From positions 1,799,941 to 1,863,940 of the forward strand of contig NZ_RQJO01000007.1 of NCBI RefSeq assembly GCF_003858635.1: a stretch of 64,000 nucleotides of DNA. Direction: 5' to 3'. Source of the stretch: Larkinella rosea (GTDB lineage: Bacteria > Bacteroidota > Bacteroidia > Cytophagales > Spirosomataceae). Shown here in pieces: positions 8,620 to 17,710 of the stretch (position 1 is its first letter; each line of letters starts with the position of its first letter). The position numbers and the translations under genes were made by a program. Below the pieces are notes generated by a model. That model ran no database searches and was not told the DNA's origin. It saw only the letters and a list, made by a program, of their open reading frames with translations.

Positions 8620-9901
8620 ATTCAAACCGCCGGTTCATTCCTTTCATTTCGCCGTGGGTGTTGATGGCCACCAGGGTAATCAGTGCAATAAAAACCAGCA
8701 CGACCGCAAAGCCCATTGCCCAGCGACTCGCATACAGCCCCCGATTCGAAAAACCGGGTTTTGCTTTTCCAATCACTGCGGTAATAACCAGCAGGTTGGC
8801 CACGTAGAGATATTGCTCGATCCGGTAGGTGCTCATGTAAGCGCCGGTGGTCAGGAAACTAAAAACCGTATAGAGGCCCAGATGGCCGATGAAGAATGTG
8901 CGGACGTCGTTGTACGTATAGCCAACGAATTCAGTTGTTTTATTCCGGTAATATTTCATAAACCAGATCGCGCTGGTTACCACCAAAATTGCCAGCGTTA
9001 CCCACCGAACGTTGGTAATCAGACTCAGCACGTCGCCCGTGGCAATTTTGCTGTACGTACCTTCCAGTTTCTCCATTGTAAACGTCTGATTCCAAACGAT
9101 GAACGGAATGACGAGCGTCAGCATTACCAATGGAAACCAGATCCGGCTTCTTTTTTCGCGGTTTTCGGCAGGCTCCCAGTCCGACGTAAACGTTCCGTAG
9201 GCCATGCCCCCGCCCCCGAAAAAACCGATGGAATATTCCATCACATTCCAGAAGTTGAATTTGATCTGGGCGACTCCGCCCATCACCTGCAGGAAATTTC
9301 CGAAAGCAAACCCAAAACCGGCACCCAGCCCGGCAAAAACCGCTACGCGCAGGGCTGAATACTGCTCATTGCGGTACATAAACCAGGTCAGCGCAAACGC
9401 CATTCCCAGACAGGAAGCCCACATTTCGGAGCGCGGGGGCGTCATCAGCCAGCCCCATTCCTCGATCAGTAAATAATAGACAATCAACCCGCCAACCAGC
9501 ATTTCGACAATGATCCGGTGCCACTGAACGCGTTTTTTGTCCGAATCGGCCAGTGCCAGTCCGAACAAACCGCCCCCGATAAAGCCGTATAAACCGCCGA
9601 TGATGAACAGCATCACCAGCCCGTAATAGACATTGACAAAGTCGATGCCCCGTCCGTATCCCACCACAATTCCGTAACTCATGATTCCGCCGGTGCCCCA
9701 GCCAATGGCCGATGCCAGTGCGGCCTTGAACACTTTTGAGTACCAATCCGTCCGTTTGGCAACCAACAAAATACCCAATGCGCCGATGCCTCCGGCCCAG
9801 GCCGCACCCTGTTCGTGCCCAAATTGTCCACGGATGGCCCAGGCCGTGCCCATCGCCATGCCCGCAACGAGTAGGCTGGTAAATAATGACTTGACGTTCA
9901 T
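8618..9901 (-). CDS. Uncharacterised polytopic membrane protein (short paralogue of the IRGxFGHE family)
   Basis: The 427-residue protein has about ten to twelve predicted membrane helices. It shares an unmistakable core with the 713-residue protein at 31029-33170. The common motifs are AIRGQFGHEQGAA near the N-terminus, AIGWGTGGIMSYG in the next helices and MTPPRSEMWA in the middle. Such invariant Arg, His, Glu and Asp residues in or next to membrane segments suggest a transporter or a membrane enzyme rather than a structural protein. I do not know a characterised family for it. It sits between a periplasmic sugar isomerase and a DegT aminotransferase in a sugar-catabolic island, so transport of a degradation product is a reasonable guess only. 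Confidence 0.8.
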   Translation of the reverse strand: MNVKSLFTSLLVAGMAMGTAWAIRGQFGHEQGAAWAGGIGALGILLVAKRTDWYSKVFKAALASAIGWGTGGIMSYGIVVGYGRGIDFVNVYYGLVMLFIIGGLYGFIGGGLFGLALADSDKKRVQWHRIIVEMLVGGLIVYYLLIEEWGWLMTPPRSEMWASCLGMAFALTWFMYRNEQYSALRVAVFAGLGAGFGFAFGNFLQVMGGVAQIKFNFWNVMEYSIGFFGGGGMAYGTFTSDWEPAENREKRSRIWFPLVMLTLVIPFIVWNQTFTMEKLEGTYSKIATGDVLSLITNVRWVTLAILVVTSAIWFMKYYRNKTTEFVGYTYNDVRTFFIGHLGLYTVFSFLTTGAYMSTYRIEQYLYVANLLVITAVIGKAKPGFSNRGLYASRWAMGFAVVLVFIALITLVAINTHGEMKGMNRRFE

Positions 9902-10030
9902 AGTGGTTTAGGGGGTTTGAACTAATACGTTACAGGCTGCAAAACAGGCTATTCTCCGCAAAATTTATTCAGCGGCAATAGCCTGAAACCCATTGGATCG
10001 CGTACTTTAAGGGATTCGATTTTTATAAAA

Positions 10031-11260
10031 ATGAAAAGTACTCCGGAAACCCTGGCCATCGACGGCGGAGAAAAAACCGTGCAGTCGACCTTCCCCTGGC
10101 CCATATACGATGAAAGTGAAGTCCAGGCCGTCGCCGAAATCGTTCGGAGCGGGCGCTGGGGCAATCCTGATTGTAGTGATGCCGTGGCAGCTTTCGAACA
10201 GGCATTCGCGGCTTACTGTGGCACAAAATACGCCGTCACCTGCGTCAATGGTTCCGTTTCGCTCCGGCTGGCCCTGATTTCCTGTGGCGTTCGGCCAGGC
10301 GATGAAGTCATTGTTCCGCCGTATACCTTTATCGCGACGGCATCGACGGTGCTGGAAGTCAACTGTGTACCGGTTTTTGTGGACATCGACCCCGACACCT
10401 ACAACCTCGATCCGAAAGCCATTGAAGCGGCCATTACGGAACGGACCAAAGTGATAATTCCCGTTCATTTTGCCGGTTTGTCCTGCGACATGGACGCCAT
10501 TCTGGACATTGCCAAACGCCACAATTTGCGCGTGGTTGAAGATGCGGCCCACGCCCACGGGGCCGAATACAAGGGGCGCAAACTGGGTTCCATCGGTGAT
10601 GCGGGCAGTTTCAGTTTTCAGTCGTCCAAAAACCTGACGAGTGGTGAAGGCGGAATCGTGGTAACGAACGATGAGGATTTGTACCGCATGATGGCGTCGC
10701 TGCGGAACGTCGGGCGCGTGGAAGGCCACCAGTGGTATGATCATTTCAATCCCGGCTGCAATTACCGCATCACCCAGATGCAGGCGGTTTTGCTCTCCCA
10801 GCAACTCAATCGGCTGGAAGAACAGACGGTTTTGCGCAACGATAATGGCTTATATCTAAACGAATTACTGGCTGATATTGACGGTATTACACCCTTAAGC
10901 CGGGGAACCGAAGAAATCCGCCATTGCTATCACCTGTACATTTTCAAGTACGACGGGTCAGCCTTTGGCGGTCTTTCCCGGAAAGAGTTTGTCGCGCAAC
11001 TGGCCGCCGAAGGGGTGCCGTGTTCGATGGGCTATCCGCATCCGCTCTACCAACAGCCGGTTTTTCAGAACAAAAATTTCATGTGCTACGCCATTCCGGA
11101 GACCGTCGATTATTCTTCCGTGAATTGCCCCGCAGCCGAACGGGCCTGCCGAGACGAAGCCGTCTGGATCTTCCAACACGCCATGCTGGGCAGCCGCGAA
11201 GACATGCGCTCCTTTGCCGAAGCTATTCGTAAAATCCAACGGGTTATTTCGCGGAGTTAA
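10031..11260 (+). CDS. DegT/DnrJ/EryC1/StrS-family PLP aminotransferase
   Basis: A 409-residue fold-type I PLP enzyme. The PLP lysine is in SFSFQSSKNLTSGEGG (about residue 200), preceded by the VVEDAAHAHG motif, with VPPYTF and the N-terminal LAIDGGEKTV block. This subgroup aminates keto-sugars or keto-cyclitols (for example inosose aminotransferases) with glutamate or glutamine, or works in reverse during catabolism. Its neighbours are degradative, so a catabolic role on an amino or keto sugar is plausible. Oddity: the last codons and stop lie inside the left arm of a long palindromic repeat (11243-11343), so the repeat supplies the C-terminal tail. Confidence 0.88.
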   Translation: MKSTPETLAIDGGEKTVQSTFPWPIYDESEVQAVAEIVRSGRWGNPDCSDAVAAFEQAFAAYCGTKYAVTCVNGSVSLRLALISCGVRPGDEVIVPPYTFIATASTVLEVNCVPVFVDIDPDTYNLDPKAIEAAITERTKVIIPVHFAGLSCDMDAILDIAKRHNLRVVEDAAHAHGAEYKGRKLGSIGDAGSFSFQSSKNLTSGEGGIVVTNDEDLYRMMASLRNVGRVEGHQWYDHFNPGCNYRITQMQAVLLSQQLNRLEEQTVLRNDNGLYLNELLADIDGITPLSRGTEEIRHCYHLYIFKYDGSAFGGLSRKEFVAQLAAEGVPCSMGYPHPLYQQPVFQNKNFMCYAIPETVDYSSVNCPAAERACRDEAVWIFQHAMLGSREDMRSFAEAIRKIQRVISRS

Positions 11261-11343
11261 GCGGAGTAAAAAAGAATTAAGCAGAGTTTTATAGTTCTCT
11301 CCTTAACTCCCTTTAACTCTGCTCAACTCCGCGAAATAGCTCT
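11243..11343. repeat. Palindromic repeat family A, copy 1
   Basis: A ~100-base imperfect inverted repeat whose outer ends read TATTTCGCGGAGTT and AACTCCGCGAAATA. Each arm contains repeated words of the type GAGTTnAGCnGAG. Two more copies lie at 14978-15080 and 16273-16375. The left arm overlaps the end of the aminotransferase gene, including its TAA. Confidence 0.85.
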
Positions 11344-11364
11344 TTCAAATTCTTCTAACCTGAA

Positions 11365-13683
11365 ATGAAACTCTATTTCCATTTTCTATTATTGCTCACA
11401 TTACCCCTTGCTGCTCAACCCGTTAATCTAAAAAATGCGGTTATTGTCGTTTCGCCTTCGATCCCGGTGCCTATGCGGACAACCGCTCCGCAGATGCTGG
11501 TGGAAGAAATCGCCAAACGTACCGGCAGCACCCTGAAACAGTCCCAAAACGGGGGTGCCACGACGCTCGTCCTGGCGCTTTCTTCCGACAAAGACGTGTT
11601 AGGAAAACCGGTTCCGGCCCGTACGGGGACTAATTTGCCCGAACAAAAACCGGAAGGTTTCCGGATCGTCACCGAAACCGGAGCAAAAGGAACGACACTC
11701 TGGATCATCGGAGCCGATTCGCGCGGCATTCTGTTCGGCTCCGGCTGGCTGCTCCGGAATTTAAAGATGGATGCCAAACGGCTCGAACTCGCCGGACCGG
11801 TCGAATTGGCCAGTGCGCCCGCCTACCCGATTCGCGGGCATCAACTCGGCTACCGCACTACCGCCAATTCGTACGATGCCTGGACGGTCGCCCAGTTTGA
11901 CCAGTATTACCGCGATCTGGCGATTTTCGGCACCAACGCCATCGAAGGCATTCCGTTTCACGAAGAAGAAAAACCCAGCCCGCATTTTAAAATACCGCCG
12001 ACTGAAATGCAGGTTCGCATGAGCGAATTGTGTCAGAAATACGACATGGATTACTGGGTCTGGACGCCGGTTGAATTTGAACTGACCGACGAAGCAAAGC
12101 GGAAAGCGGAAATTGAGAAGCACGAGGCTTTTTATAAATCCTGTCCCCGGCTCGACCACATCTTTTTCCCGGGTGGCGACCCTGGCGACAACCACCCGCG
12201 CGAGGTGATGGCGTTTCTGAAAGACCTGCATGAAAAGCTCGTCAAAGCGCATCCGAAGGCCAAAATCTGGATTTCGCTGCAGGGTTTTAACACCGAGCAG
12301 ATCGATTATTTCTACAATTACCTGGCGCAAAACAAGCCGACCTGGTTGCAGGGTGTGGTGTCGGGGCCGAGCAGTCCGCCGATGGCCGAAACCCGGTACC
12401 GGCTTCCCAAAAATTACCAGCACCGCGAATACCCGGATTTGACGCACAACGTCCGCTGCGAATTTCCGGTGGAGCGCTGGGATCAGGCGTATGCCTTAAC
12501 GTTAGGTCGGGAAGCTATCAATCCCCGGCCGTTTTTCTTCGCCGGAATTCACGGAAAATACGCGGCTTTTACCGACGGTTTTGTTTCGTATTCGGATGGT
12601 TGTCACGACGATATCAACAAGATTGTCTGGAGCCAGCGGGCCTGGGACCCGGCCAAAGATGTCAACGAAATCCTGAACGACTACAGCCGGTTTTTCTTCG
12701 GCTGGACGGTAGCCACTGAAGCCGCCGACGGTATTTCCGCGCTCGAAAACAATTGGCAGGGACCGCTGGCCCAAAATGGCGGTGTCGAAGCGACATTCAC
12801 TTTCTGGAAAAATCTGGAATCCACTCATCCGGAACTAAAAAATAACTGGCGCTGGCAAATGCTGCTCATGCGTGCCTACTACGATACCTACACGCGTCGG
12901 CGGTTGATTTACGAACAGGGACTTGAAAAAAACGCCAATTTAATTCTGGCTCAGGCCAACGAAGCCAACATGGAGAAATCCATGGAATCGGCACTCACAA
13001 TCCTCAATAAAGCCGACAAAGAACCCATTTCGACCGAATTACGGAAGAAAATTGAAACCCTTTGTGCCGATTTGTACACTTCCATCGGTTTGCAAACCAG
13101 CGTTCCGAAGTACAAGGCGAAGAATTATGAACGGGGCGCTTCGCTCGATTTTGTAGATTATCCGCTGAATAACCGCTGGTGGCTGGCCGATGAATTCAAG
13201 AAAGTTCAGGCCATGAAAACGCCGAAAGAAAAACTGGATCGGCTGCACGTCATCGGCAACTGGGAGACGCCGGGCGAGGGCAGTTATTACGATGACGTGT
13301 CGAGCGGCAGCAAAAGTCCGCGCGTAAAAACCATCTCCGAAGACGCCACCGACATCGCCTGGTGGGACAACGGTTTCAGCCGCGCCCGGCTTTCGACCCA
13401 AACGTTTCAGAATGAACCGGCGCTGGACTACGACAACCTCGATCCGGGCAGTCGTTACATCATTCGGGTGGCCGGTTTGGGGGAAGCGCTGCTCCGCGTC
13501 GACGGGCATCGCCTAAAACCGCTCATTTACAACAAAGCGAACGAAACCTTCAAAGAATGGATCGTCCCGCTGTCGCTCACCCAGGACGGAAAGATTTCCG
13601 TCACCTTCGATGAGCCGGAAGAATCCCACCTGAACTGGCGCCAACACTCGAAGGTTTCGGATGTGTGGCTGTTGAAGCAGTAA
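11365..13683 (+). CDS. Uncharacterised secreted glycoside-hydrolase-like protein (paralogue 1)
   Basis: The 772-residue protein has an N-terminal signal peptide (MKLYFHFLLLLTLPLAAQ). An alpha/beta domain follows (about 25-145), like the non-catalytic N-domain of GH20 and GH67 enzymes (LVEEIAKRTGS, GILFGSGWLLRNL). A probable TIM barrel starts with PIRGHQLGYR and continues for ~300 residues. Motifs shared with the paralogue at 24442-26871 include HIFFPGGDPGD, AKIWIS, YPDLTHN, GREAINPRP, VSYSDGCHDDINK and SRFFFGW. The GGDP motif recalls GH20 GGDE but lacks the catalytic Glu, so the catalytic residues are unknown. The C-terminus is a beta-sandwich-like region. It probably acts on a glycan in the periplasm or outside the cell. 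Confidence 0.8.
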   Translation: MKLYFHFLLLLTLPLAAQPVNLKNAVIVVSPSIPVPMRTTAPQMLVEEIAKRTGSTLKQSQNGGATTLVLALSSDKDVLGKPVPARTGTNLPEQKPEGFRIVTETGAKGTTLWIIGADSRGILFGSGWLLRNLKMDAKRLELAGPVELASAPAYPIRGHQLGYRTTANSYDAWTVAQFDQYYRDLAIFGTNAIEGIPFHEEEKPSPHFKIPPTEMQVRMSELCQKYDMDYWVWTPVEFELTDEAKRKAEIEKHEAFYKSCPRLDHIFFPGGDPGDNHPREVMAFLKDLHEKLVKAHPKAKIWISLQGFNTEQIDYFYNYLAQNKPTWLQGVVSGPSSPPMAETRYRLPKNYQHREYPDLTHNVRCEFPVERWDQAYALTLGREAINPRPFFFAGIHGKYAAFTDGFVSYSDGCHDDINKIVWSQRAWDPAKDVNEILNDYSRFFFGWTVATEAADGISALENNWQGPLAQNGGVEATFTFWKNLESTHPELKNNWRWQMLLMRAYYDTYTRRRLIYEQGLEKNANLILAQANEANMEKSMESALTILNKADKEPISTELRKKIETLCADLYTSIGLQTSVPKYKAKNYERGASLDFVDYPLNNRWWLADEFKKVQAMKTPKEKLDRLHVIGNWETPGEGSYYDDVSSGSKSPRVKTISEDATDIAWWDNGFSRARLSTQTFQNEPALDYDNLDPGSRYIIRVAGLGEALLRVDGHRLKPLIYNKANETFKEWIVPLSLTQDGKISVTFDEPEESHLNWRQHSKVSDVWLLKQ

Positions 13684-13788
13684 AACGGTTTTACGGTATA
13701 CGGTTTTCGGTGGCTGGCGCATGCTTTTCAAGGCGTTTTTGTGCGTGCGTCAGCCACCGAAAAACGAAAACCAAAAACCGTATACCTA
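13684..13788. repeat. Palindromic repeat family B, copy 1 (between convergent genes)
   Basis: Imperfect inverted repeat. The left arm holds GGTATACGGTTTTCGG then TGGCTGGCGC; the right arm holds GCGTCAGCCACCGAAAA then ACCGTATACC. The core GGTGGCTGACGC and the ACGGTTTTC words recur in copy 2 (37008-37099). It starts right after one stop codon and reaches the stop codon of the opposing DUF1080 gene, so it could terminate both. Confidence 0.85.
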
Positions 13789-14481
13789 TAATTCCTTCAC
13801 CTTGATATTCCGAAACGCGCTCTCGTCGCCGTGGTCCTGCAGGAGGAAATAGCCGGATTCCATGGTTCCGAAATCTTCAACGGCTTTGAATTTGCTTTGG
13901 GCTTTGGCGGCTTTAAACCGGTCGTCACCGCGCTCATACTCAACGACTTTGGTGCCGTTCAGCCAGTGTTCGACGTGTTTGCCTTTGACCACCACCCGGC
14001 CTTCGTTCCACTGACCGATTGGTCTCAGTTTTCGGGATGACGGAGCGAACAGTTCGTACAAACCGGCCGTGCGCCGTTTGTCGTCTTTATCGGCGGCAAT
14101 GTCTTTGTTATTCACATCGTCGATGATCTGGTATTCACAGCCCAGCCAGGCTCCATCAGGGTATTTCTTGACGAAATATTTTAACCCGCTGTTGGCACCG
14201 GGTGTCAGTTTAAACTCAAACCGCAGATCGAAATTGCCGAATTTTCGGCGCGAAATCAGGTCACCACCCCGTTTCGATTTATCACCGCCTTTGTTGGCAA
14301 CCAGCGTTTTATTTTCAACACTCCAGCCTTCCTTCGGAAATCCAGCCGCTTTGGCGCTGGTCCACTGGCTGGTGTTGGAACCATCAAAAAGCCAGATCCA
14401 ATCGGACTGAACGGGTCTGGAACGATCTTCGAAAGTGGAGAAAGAATTAACAAAAAGGGAAATCACAAGCAGAAAATACAT
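13786..14481 (-). CDS. DUF1080 family (3-keto-disaccharide hydrolase-like) secreted protein
   Basis: A 231-residue protein with an N-terminal hydrophobic signal (MYFLLVISLFVNSFS). It has a concanavalin-like jelly-roll of the DUF1080 type: WIWLFDGSNTSQW, FDLRFEFKLTPGANSGLKYFV, GCEYQIIDD and YFLLQDHGDESAFRNIKVKEL. Members of this family cleave or bind 3-keto-glycosides and are common in Bacteroidota and Planctomycetota sugar loci. The location is probably periplasmic. It faces the hydrolase-like gene across repeat B1 and is 29 bases downstream of the small membrane-protein gene on the same strand. Confidence 0.85.
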   Translation of the reverse strand: MYFLLVISLFVNSFSTFEDRSRPVQSDWIWLFDGSNTSQWTSAKAAGFPKEGWSVENKTLVANKGGDKSKRGGDLISRRKFGNFDLRFEFKLTPGANSGLKYFVKKYPDGAWLGCEYQIIDDVNNKDIAADKDDKRRTAGLYELFAPSSRKLRPIGQWNEGRVVVKGKHVEHWLNGTKVVEYERGDDRFKAAKAQSKFKAVEDFGTMESGYFLLQDHGDESAFRNIKVKEL

Positions 14482-14510
14482 GGGTTCAGGAGTTGGTTAT
14501 ACGAGTTTAT

Positions 14511-14966
14511 TTATTTTTTCGACGCGTAATACCGCTCGACAATAAGCGATATGGGCAATCCGATGCATACCATCAGAATGGCCATATTAAGCAACGCACT
14601 TTCCAGTTTGATCGGTCCGCGCGCCACGTTGGTCATCGGCACGACCACCAGATTCATGACGCCCCAGACCAAAACACCGTACAGTAATCCGCTCAGCAAT
14701 TTGTGTTTCTTCAACAGCGGAGGCAACGACGGAAAGATGAAAAAGTACGCAATGGCGAAGAAAAACGCGATGGTGTAGTGAAACAGGAGCCCCAACCACG
14801 CCATTTCGGAGCCACCGGCAAACGCATCTTTCCCGAAAACCCCACTCGCAATGTACTTTAAAACCGGTACCGCTTTCCAATTACCCAGCAGAACGATGGC
14901 GGCCGTGATGTCCAATGTTCCGGCGGTAAATCCCGCGAGTAAAATCGTCTTGAGTCGAGATGTCAT
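14511..14966 (-). CDS. Small integral membrane protein, YagU/DUF1440-like
   Basis: The 151-residue protein has four hydrophobic segments. The first is TILLAGFTAGTLDITAA; a pair of helices surrounds FHYTIAFFFAIAYF, and a terminal helix precedes VERYYASKK. This pattern resembles small membrane proteins of the YagU/DUF1440 type, an assignment made from pattern only. The role is unknown. It probably shares a transcript with the DUF1080 gene. Confidence 0.6.
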   Translation of the reverse strand: MTSRLKTILLAGFTAGTLDITAAIVLLGNWKAVPVLKYIASGVFGKDAFAGGSEMAWLGLLFHYTIAFFFAIAYFFIFPSLPPLLKKHKLLSGLLYGVLVWGVMNLVVVPMTNVARGPIKLESALLNMAILMVCIGLPISLIVERYYASKK

Positions 14967-14977
14967 AGGCTTAGGGG

Positions 14978-15080
14978 CTATTTCGCAGAGTTGAGCAGAG
15001 GAAAAAGAGTTTAGCGGAGAAAAATATATAAAACTCCGCTAAACTCCTTTTAACTCTGCTCAACTCCGCGAAATAACTCT
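14978..15080. repeat. Palindromic repeat family A, copy 2
   Basis: The best-matched copy: arms of about 41 bases, from TATTTCGCAGAGTTGAGC to TTTAGCGGAG and back, with few mismatches around a short A/T loop. It lies between two minus-strand genes, just downstream of the XylR-like regulator, where it could terminate transcription. Confidence 0.85.
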
Positions 15081-15089
15081 CTTTCAAAC

Positions 15090-16253
15090 TCATTTCCCCG
15101 CCACGTATTTATTCCGGAATTCAATCGGCGTGCAGCCCTTCACCTGCCGGAATTGCCGGGCAATGTTCTTGCTATCCGATAGCCCCATGTCAAGCGCAAT
15201 TTCAAAAATTGTCATGTCGGTTTCCAGGAGTTTCTGCGTAAATTTTTCAATCCGCAGGTTAAAAATATACTTGTAAATCGGGTAGCCGGTTATCATAAAA
15301 AACCGCTTTTCCAACGCGCGTCTCGATAGCGGAACCTGTCTGACAACCTCATCGACTTCCAGGTTTTTATCGATATTCTGGTGAATGTATTTCAGCGACG
15401 AAGCAATGTAATGATCGTTGGTGGCATAGATGTCGGTCGAGTGCCTCGTAACCACTTGCGTCGGTTTCACCACAATATCGTAAAACCCCGCCCCTCCTGT
15501 CCGAATCATCTGATCGAGCAGCTTAGCGGAGTCGTAACCACCCTTCTCCGCATCGAGTGCAATACTTGATAACGGCGGATCGGAAAGTTCGCAGATCGTT
15601 TCGTCATTATCGACTCCCAAAACGGCGACTTCCTCCGGAATCCGGATACCGGTTTGCCGACAGGCTTCCGTAATGTGCTGACCCTGACGGTCGTCACAGG
15701 CCATAATTGCAATCGGTTTCGGCAATGATTGCAGCCATTGGCTCAGGGCACTTGGTTTGTAATACCACAATTCGCTGGATTGCGCCTTGGTATGTTCAAA
15801 TGAATGAACCTCAAATCCGGCGCTCCTGATGCGGTTTTCGAACCCCTCCGCCCGTTCACGCGACCAGACGATGTCTTTAAAACCGTAAAAGGCAAACTGC
15901 GTAAAGCCTTTTTTCAGGAAATAATCAGCCGCCATGGCACCGGCTTCGTGGTAAGCGCCGGTGATGTTGGGTATGTCGTCAAATCGCTCTTTGAAGTCCT
16001 GGGCAATAACCGCAATCCCGGCTTTAATGATTTCAGAAATCTCGTTGTCATTATAAAACTGTCCGATAATGCCGTCGGCTCCCCACTCCTGCGCCCATTG
16101 CAGGATGCCTTTAATTCCGATGGTTTCTCGGTAAAAAAGTGGCATTCGGCAAAAAACCCAGGGACCGTGTTCGCGCGAGTATTTCGTTACGCCTTTCAAC
16201 AGGCTTTTGCTGTAATCCTCGGCAAAATCGATCAGAAGGATGATTTTATACAT
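15090..16253 (-). CDS. XylR-like AraC-family transcriptional regulator
   Basis: The 387-residue protein joins a periplasmic-binding-protein-like sensor domain (about 1-270; AVLGVDNDETICELSDPPLSSIALD is the typical LacI/XylR block) to a C-terminal AraC pair of helix-turn-helices (about 285-385; VPLSRRALEKRF and MGLSDSKNIARQFRQVKG). This layout matches E. coli XylR, which activates sugar genes on binding its sugar. ATG 16253 is preferred because the protein then begins MYKIILLIDF, the first strand of the sensor domain; an upstream TTG would extend into repeat A3. It is probably the local activator of the adjacent permease and hydrolase genes. The ligand is unknown. Confidence 0.88.
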   Translation of the reverse strand: MYKIILLIDFAEDYSKSLLKGVTKYSREHGPWVFCRMPLFYRETIGIKGILQWAQEWGADGIIGQFYNDNEISEIIKAGIAVIAQDFKERFDDIPNITGAYHEAGAMAADYFLKKGFTQFAFYGFKDIVWSRERAEGFENRIRSAGFEVHSFEHTKAQSSELWYYKPSALSQWLQSLPKPIAIMACDDRQGQHITEACRQTGIRIPEEVAVLGVDNDETICELSDPPLSSIALDAEKGGYDSAKLLDQMIRTGGAGFYDIVVKPTQVVTRHSTDIYATNDHYIASSLKYIHQNIDKNLEVDEVVRQVPLSRRALEKRFFMITGYPIYKYIFNLRIEKFTQKLLETDMTIFEIALDMGLSDSKNIARQFRQVKGCTPIEFRNKYVAGK

Positions 16254-16272
16254 ACATACCTGTTTTGCAAAG

Positions 16273-16375
16273 GAGTTATTTCGCAAAGTTGAGCGGAGTT
16301 CACCAGAGTTTAATGAAGAAAAAGATAACGCTGCTTACCTCTCTTTTTCTCCGCTAAACTCTGCGAAATAACTCT
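16273..16375. repeat. Palindromic repeat family A, copy 3
   Basis: Outer arms TTATTTCGCAAAGTTGAGC and TTTAGCGGAG-type complement ending CTCTGCGAAATAA. The middle is more diverged than in copies 1 and 2. It fills the space between the MFS gene stop (16377) and the regulator start (16253), so it is both downstream of one gene and in the leader of the next. Confidence 0.8.
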
Positions 16376-16376
16376 T

Positions 16377-17630
16377 CTACTCAAATAATTCCCGAAAACT
16401 CTTCACCGTTGCATTGTTTACCAGTGGCCGCGCCCACAAACCGATGCTGAAAATGTAGCTCAGCGTAATCAACAGGAACAACATCGCGAATTTCAGCCCG
16501 ACCAGTTCGCCCAGCCCGCCGATGATCAGTGGCACAACAGCTCCGCCCGCAATGCCCGTACACAGAATGCCCGAAAATGTCCCGTGGTGATGGGGCACCG
16601 AATTGAGCGCCAGCGACACGATGATCGACCACATGACGGAAGCAAAAAAACCGGTCATCGGAAACGCGTAAATGGCCAGCTCTTTCGGACCAAATAAGCC
16701 CGCCAGCAAGGAAACGATCGCTCCTCCTGCAAACAACATCAGCACCCGCCGACTGTCGAATATCTTCAGGAGCAGCAAGCCCAACAGGCAACCAATTGTC
16801 AGTAGCCCCCAGAAATAGGCAATGACCGAAGCACCGGTTGTGGCCGGATCGACGCCGTGGTACGTTTGCAGAAATTGGGAAGTCCAGTTTGCAATGCCCT
16901 GTTCCGTACCGACATACGCGAAAATTCCGCAGAAAAAAAGCCAGACGGTTTTGTTCCCGAGTAAGTCTTTGAAAGCGGCTCCGGTATCGATTCGTTCGTC
17001 GTCTTTCAACTCCACCTCCGGGAAACGAACAACGTAAATCACGGCCACCATCAGCAATGCCGTTACGGCAAAAACCCAGTAGAGCGACACCCATTTCAGG
17101 TTCGCCGGAACCAGTTGATTGAACAGGGTGATTACCGACGAAGTTTCAGTTCCGGAATGCACATTACTCACTAAGTAACTGTATAACAGCGGACTCAGGA
17201 ACGAAGCGGCTCCAAAAAACAACTGGGCCAATACCGAATTGAACGCAAACTGCGCTTCGCCACCGGCCACCCGCAACAACGGATTGATCACGACCTGAAG
17301 CATCGCCATGCCGACGCCAATCAGGAAAAGTGAAAACAGAGCAATGGAGAAACCGGGGATCAGGGCAAACAATAAAGCGCCCGCAAAAGCCAGAAAAAAT
17401 GCCCCCAGCAAGACCGGTTTTTCGCGGTATTTCTCGACCAGGATCCCCGACGGAATCGACATCACACCGTAGGCAACAAAGAACGCAAACGGCAGAAAAC
17501 CGGCCAGGCCGATGCTCAATTCAAAACTTTTGATAATGTCCGGAATGAGCGGACCAAGAATATTGGTCAGAAAGGATATGACAAAAAATATCAGCAGTAT
17601 TAACAGGACAATCAACGAATTGTGCTTCAT
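16377..17630 (-). CDS. MFS sugar permease (FucP/FHS-like)
   Basis: The 417-residue protein has 12 predicted membrane helices. The pattern fits sugar:proton symporters of the FucP type: PFAFFVAYGVMSIPSGILVEKYREKPVLLGAF in the first half, then GVGMAMLQVVINPLLR, and a weaker second-half repeat. It would import a mono- or disaccharide across the inner membrane. It lies in the same orientation as and downstream of the GH20 gene, and next to the XylR-like regulator, so the permease and the hexosaminidase are likely co-regulated. The sugar cannot be read from sequence. Confidence 0.85.
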   Translation of the reverse strand: MKHNSLIVLLILLIFFVISFLTNILGPLIPDIIKSFELSIGLAGFLPFAFFVAYGVMSIPSGILVEKYREKPVLLGAFFLAFAGALLFALIPGFSIALFSLFLIGVGMAMLQVVINPLLRVAGGEAQFAFNSVLAQLFFGAASFLSPLLYSYLVSNVHSGTETSSVITLFNQLVPANLKWVSLYWVFAVTALLMVAVIYVVRFPEVELKDDERIDTGAAFKDLLGNKTVWLFFCGIFAYVGTEQGIANWTSQFLQTYHGVDPATTGASVIAYFWGLLTIGCLLGLLLLKIFDSRRVLMLFAGGAIVSLLAGLFGPKELAIYAFPMTGFFASVMWSIIVSLALNSVPHHHGTFSGILCTGIAGGAVVPLIIGGLGELVGLKFAMLFLLITLSYIFSIGLWARPLVNNATVKSFRELFE

Positions 17631-17656
17631 CTTGGGACTGATTTAGTAGGAACAGA

Positions 17657-17710
17657 GATTGAGCGAATCTGAACGGATGATCCGTTAAAATCCGGCCCAT
17701 CCGTTCAATC
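17657..17710. repeat. Palindromic repeat family D, copy 1
   Basis: Ends GATTGAGCGAATCTGAACGGAT and ATCCGTTCAATC, with an inner GATCCGTTAAAATCC word. The right arm covers the stop codon of the GH20 gene (17705-17707). A second copy, in the opposite orientation, lies at 40396-40443. Confidence 0.6.

Noticed and set aside
8597-9358. 253-codon plus-strand frame antisense to the membrane protein
   Set aside because: Shadow of the conserved IRGxFGHE membrane gene; rich in His, Arg and Pro with no domain.
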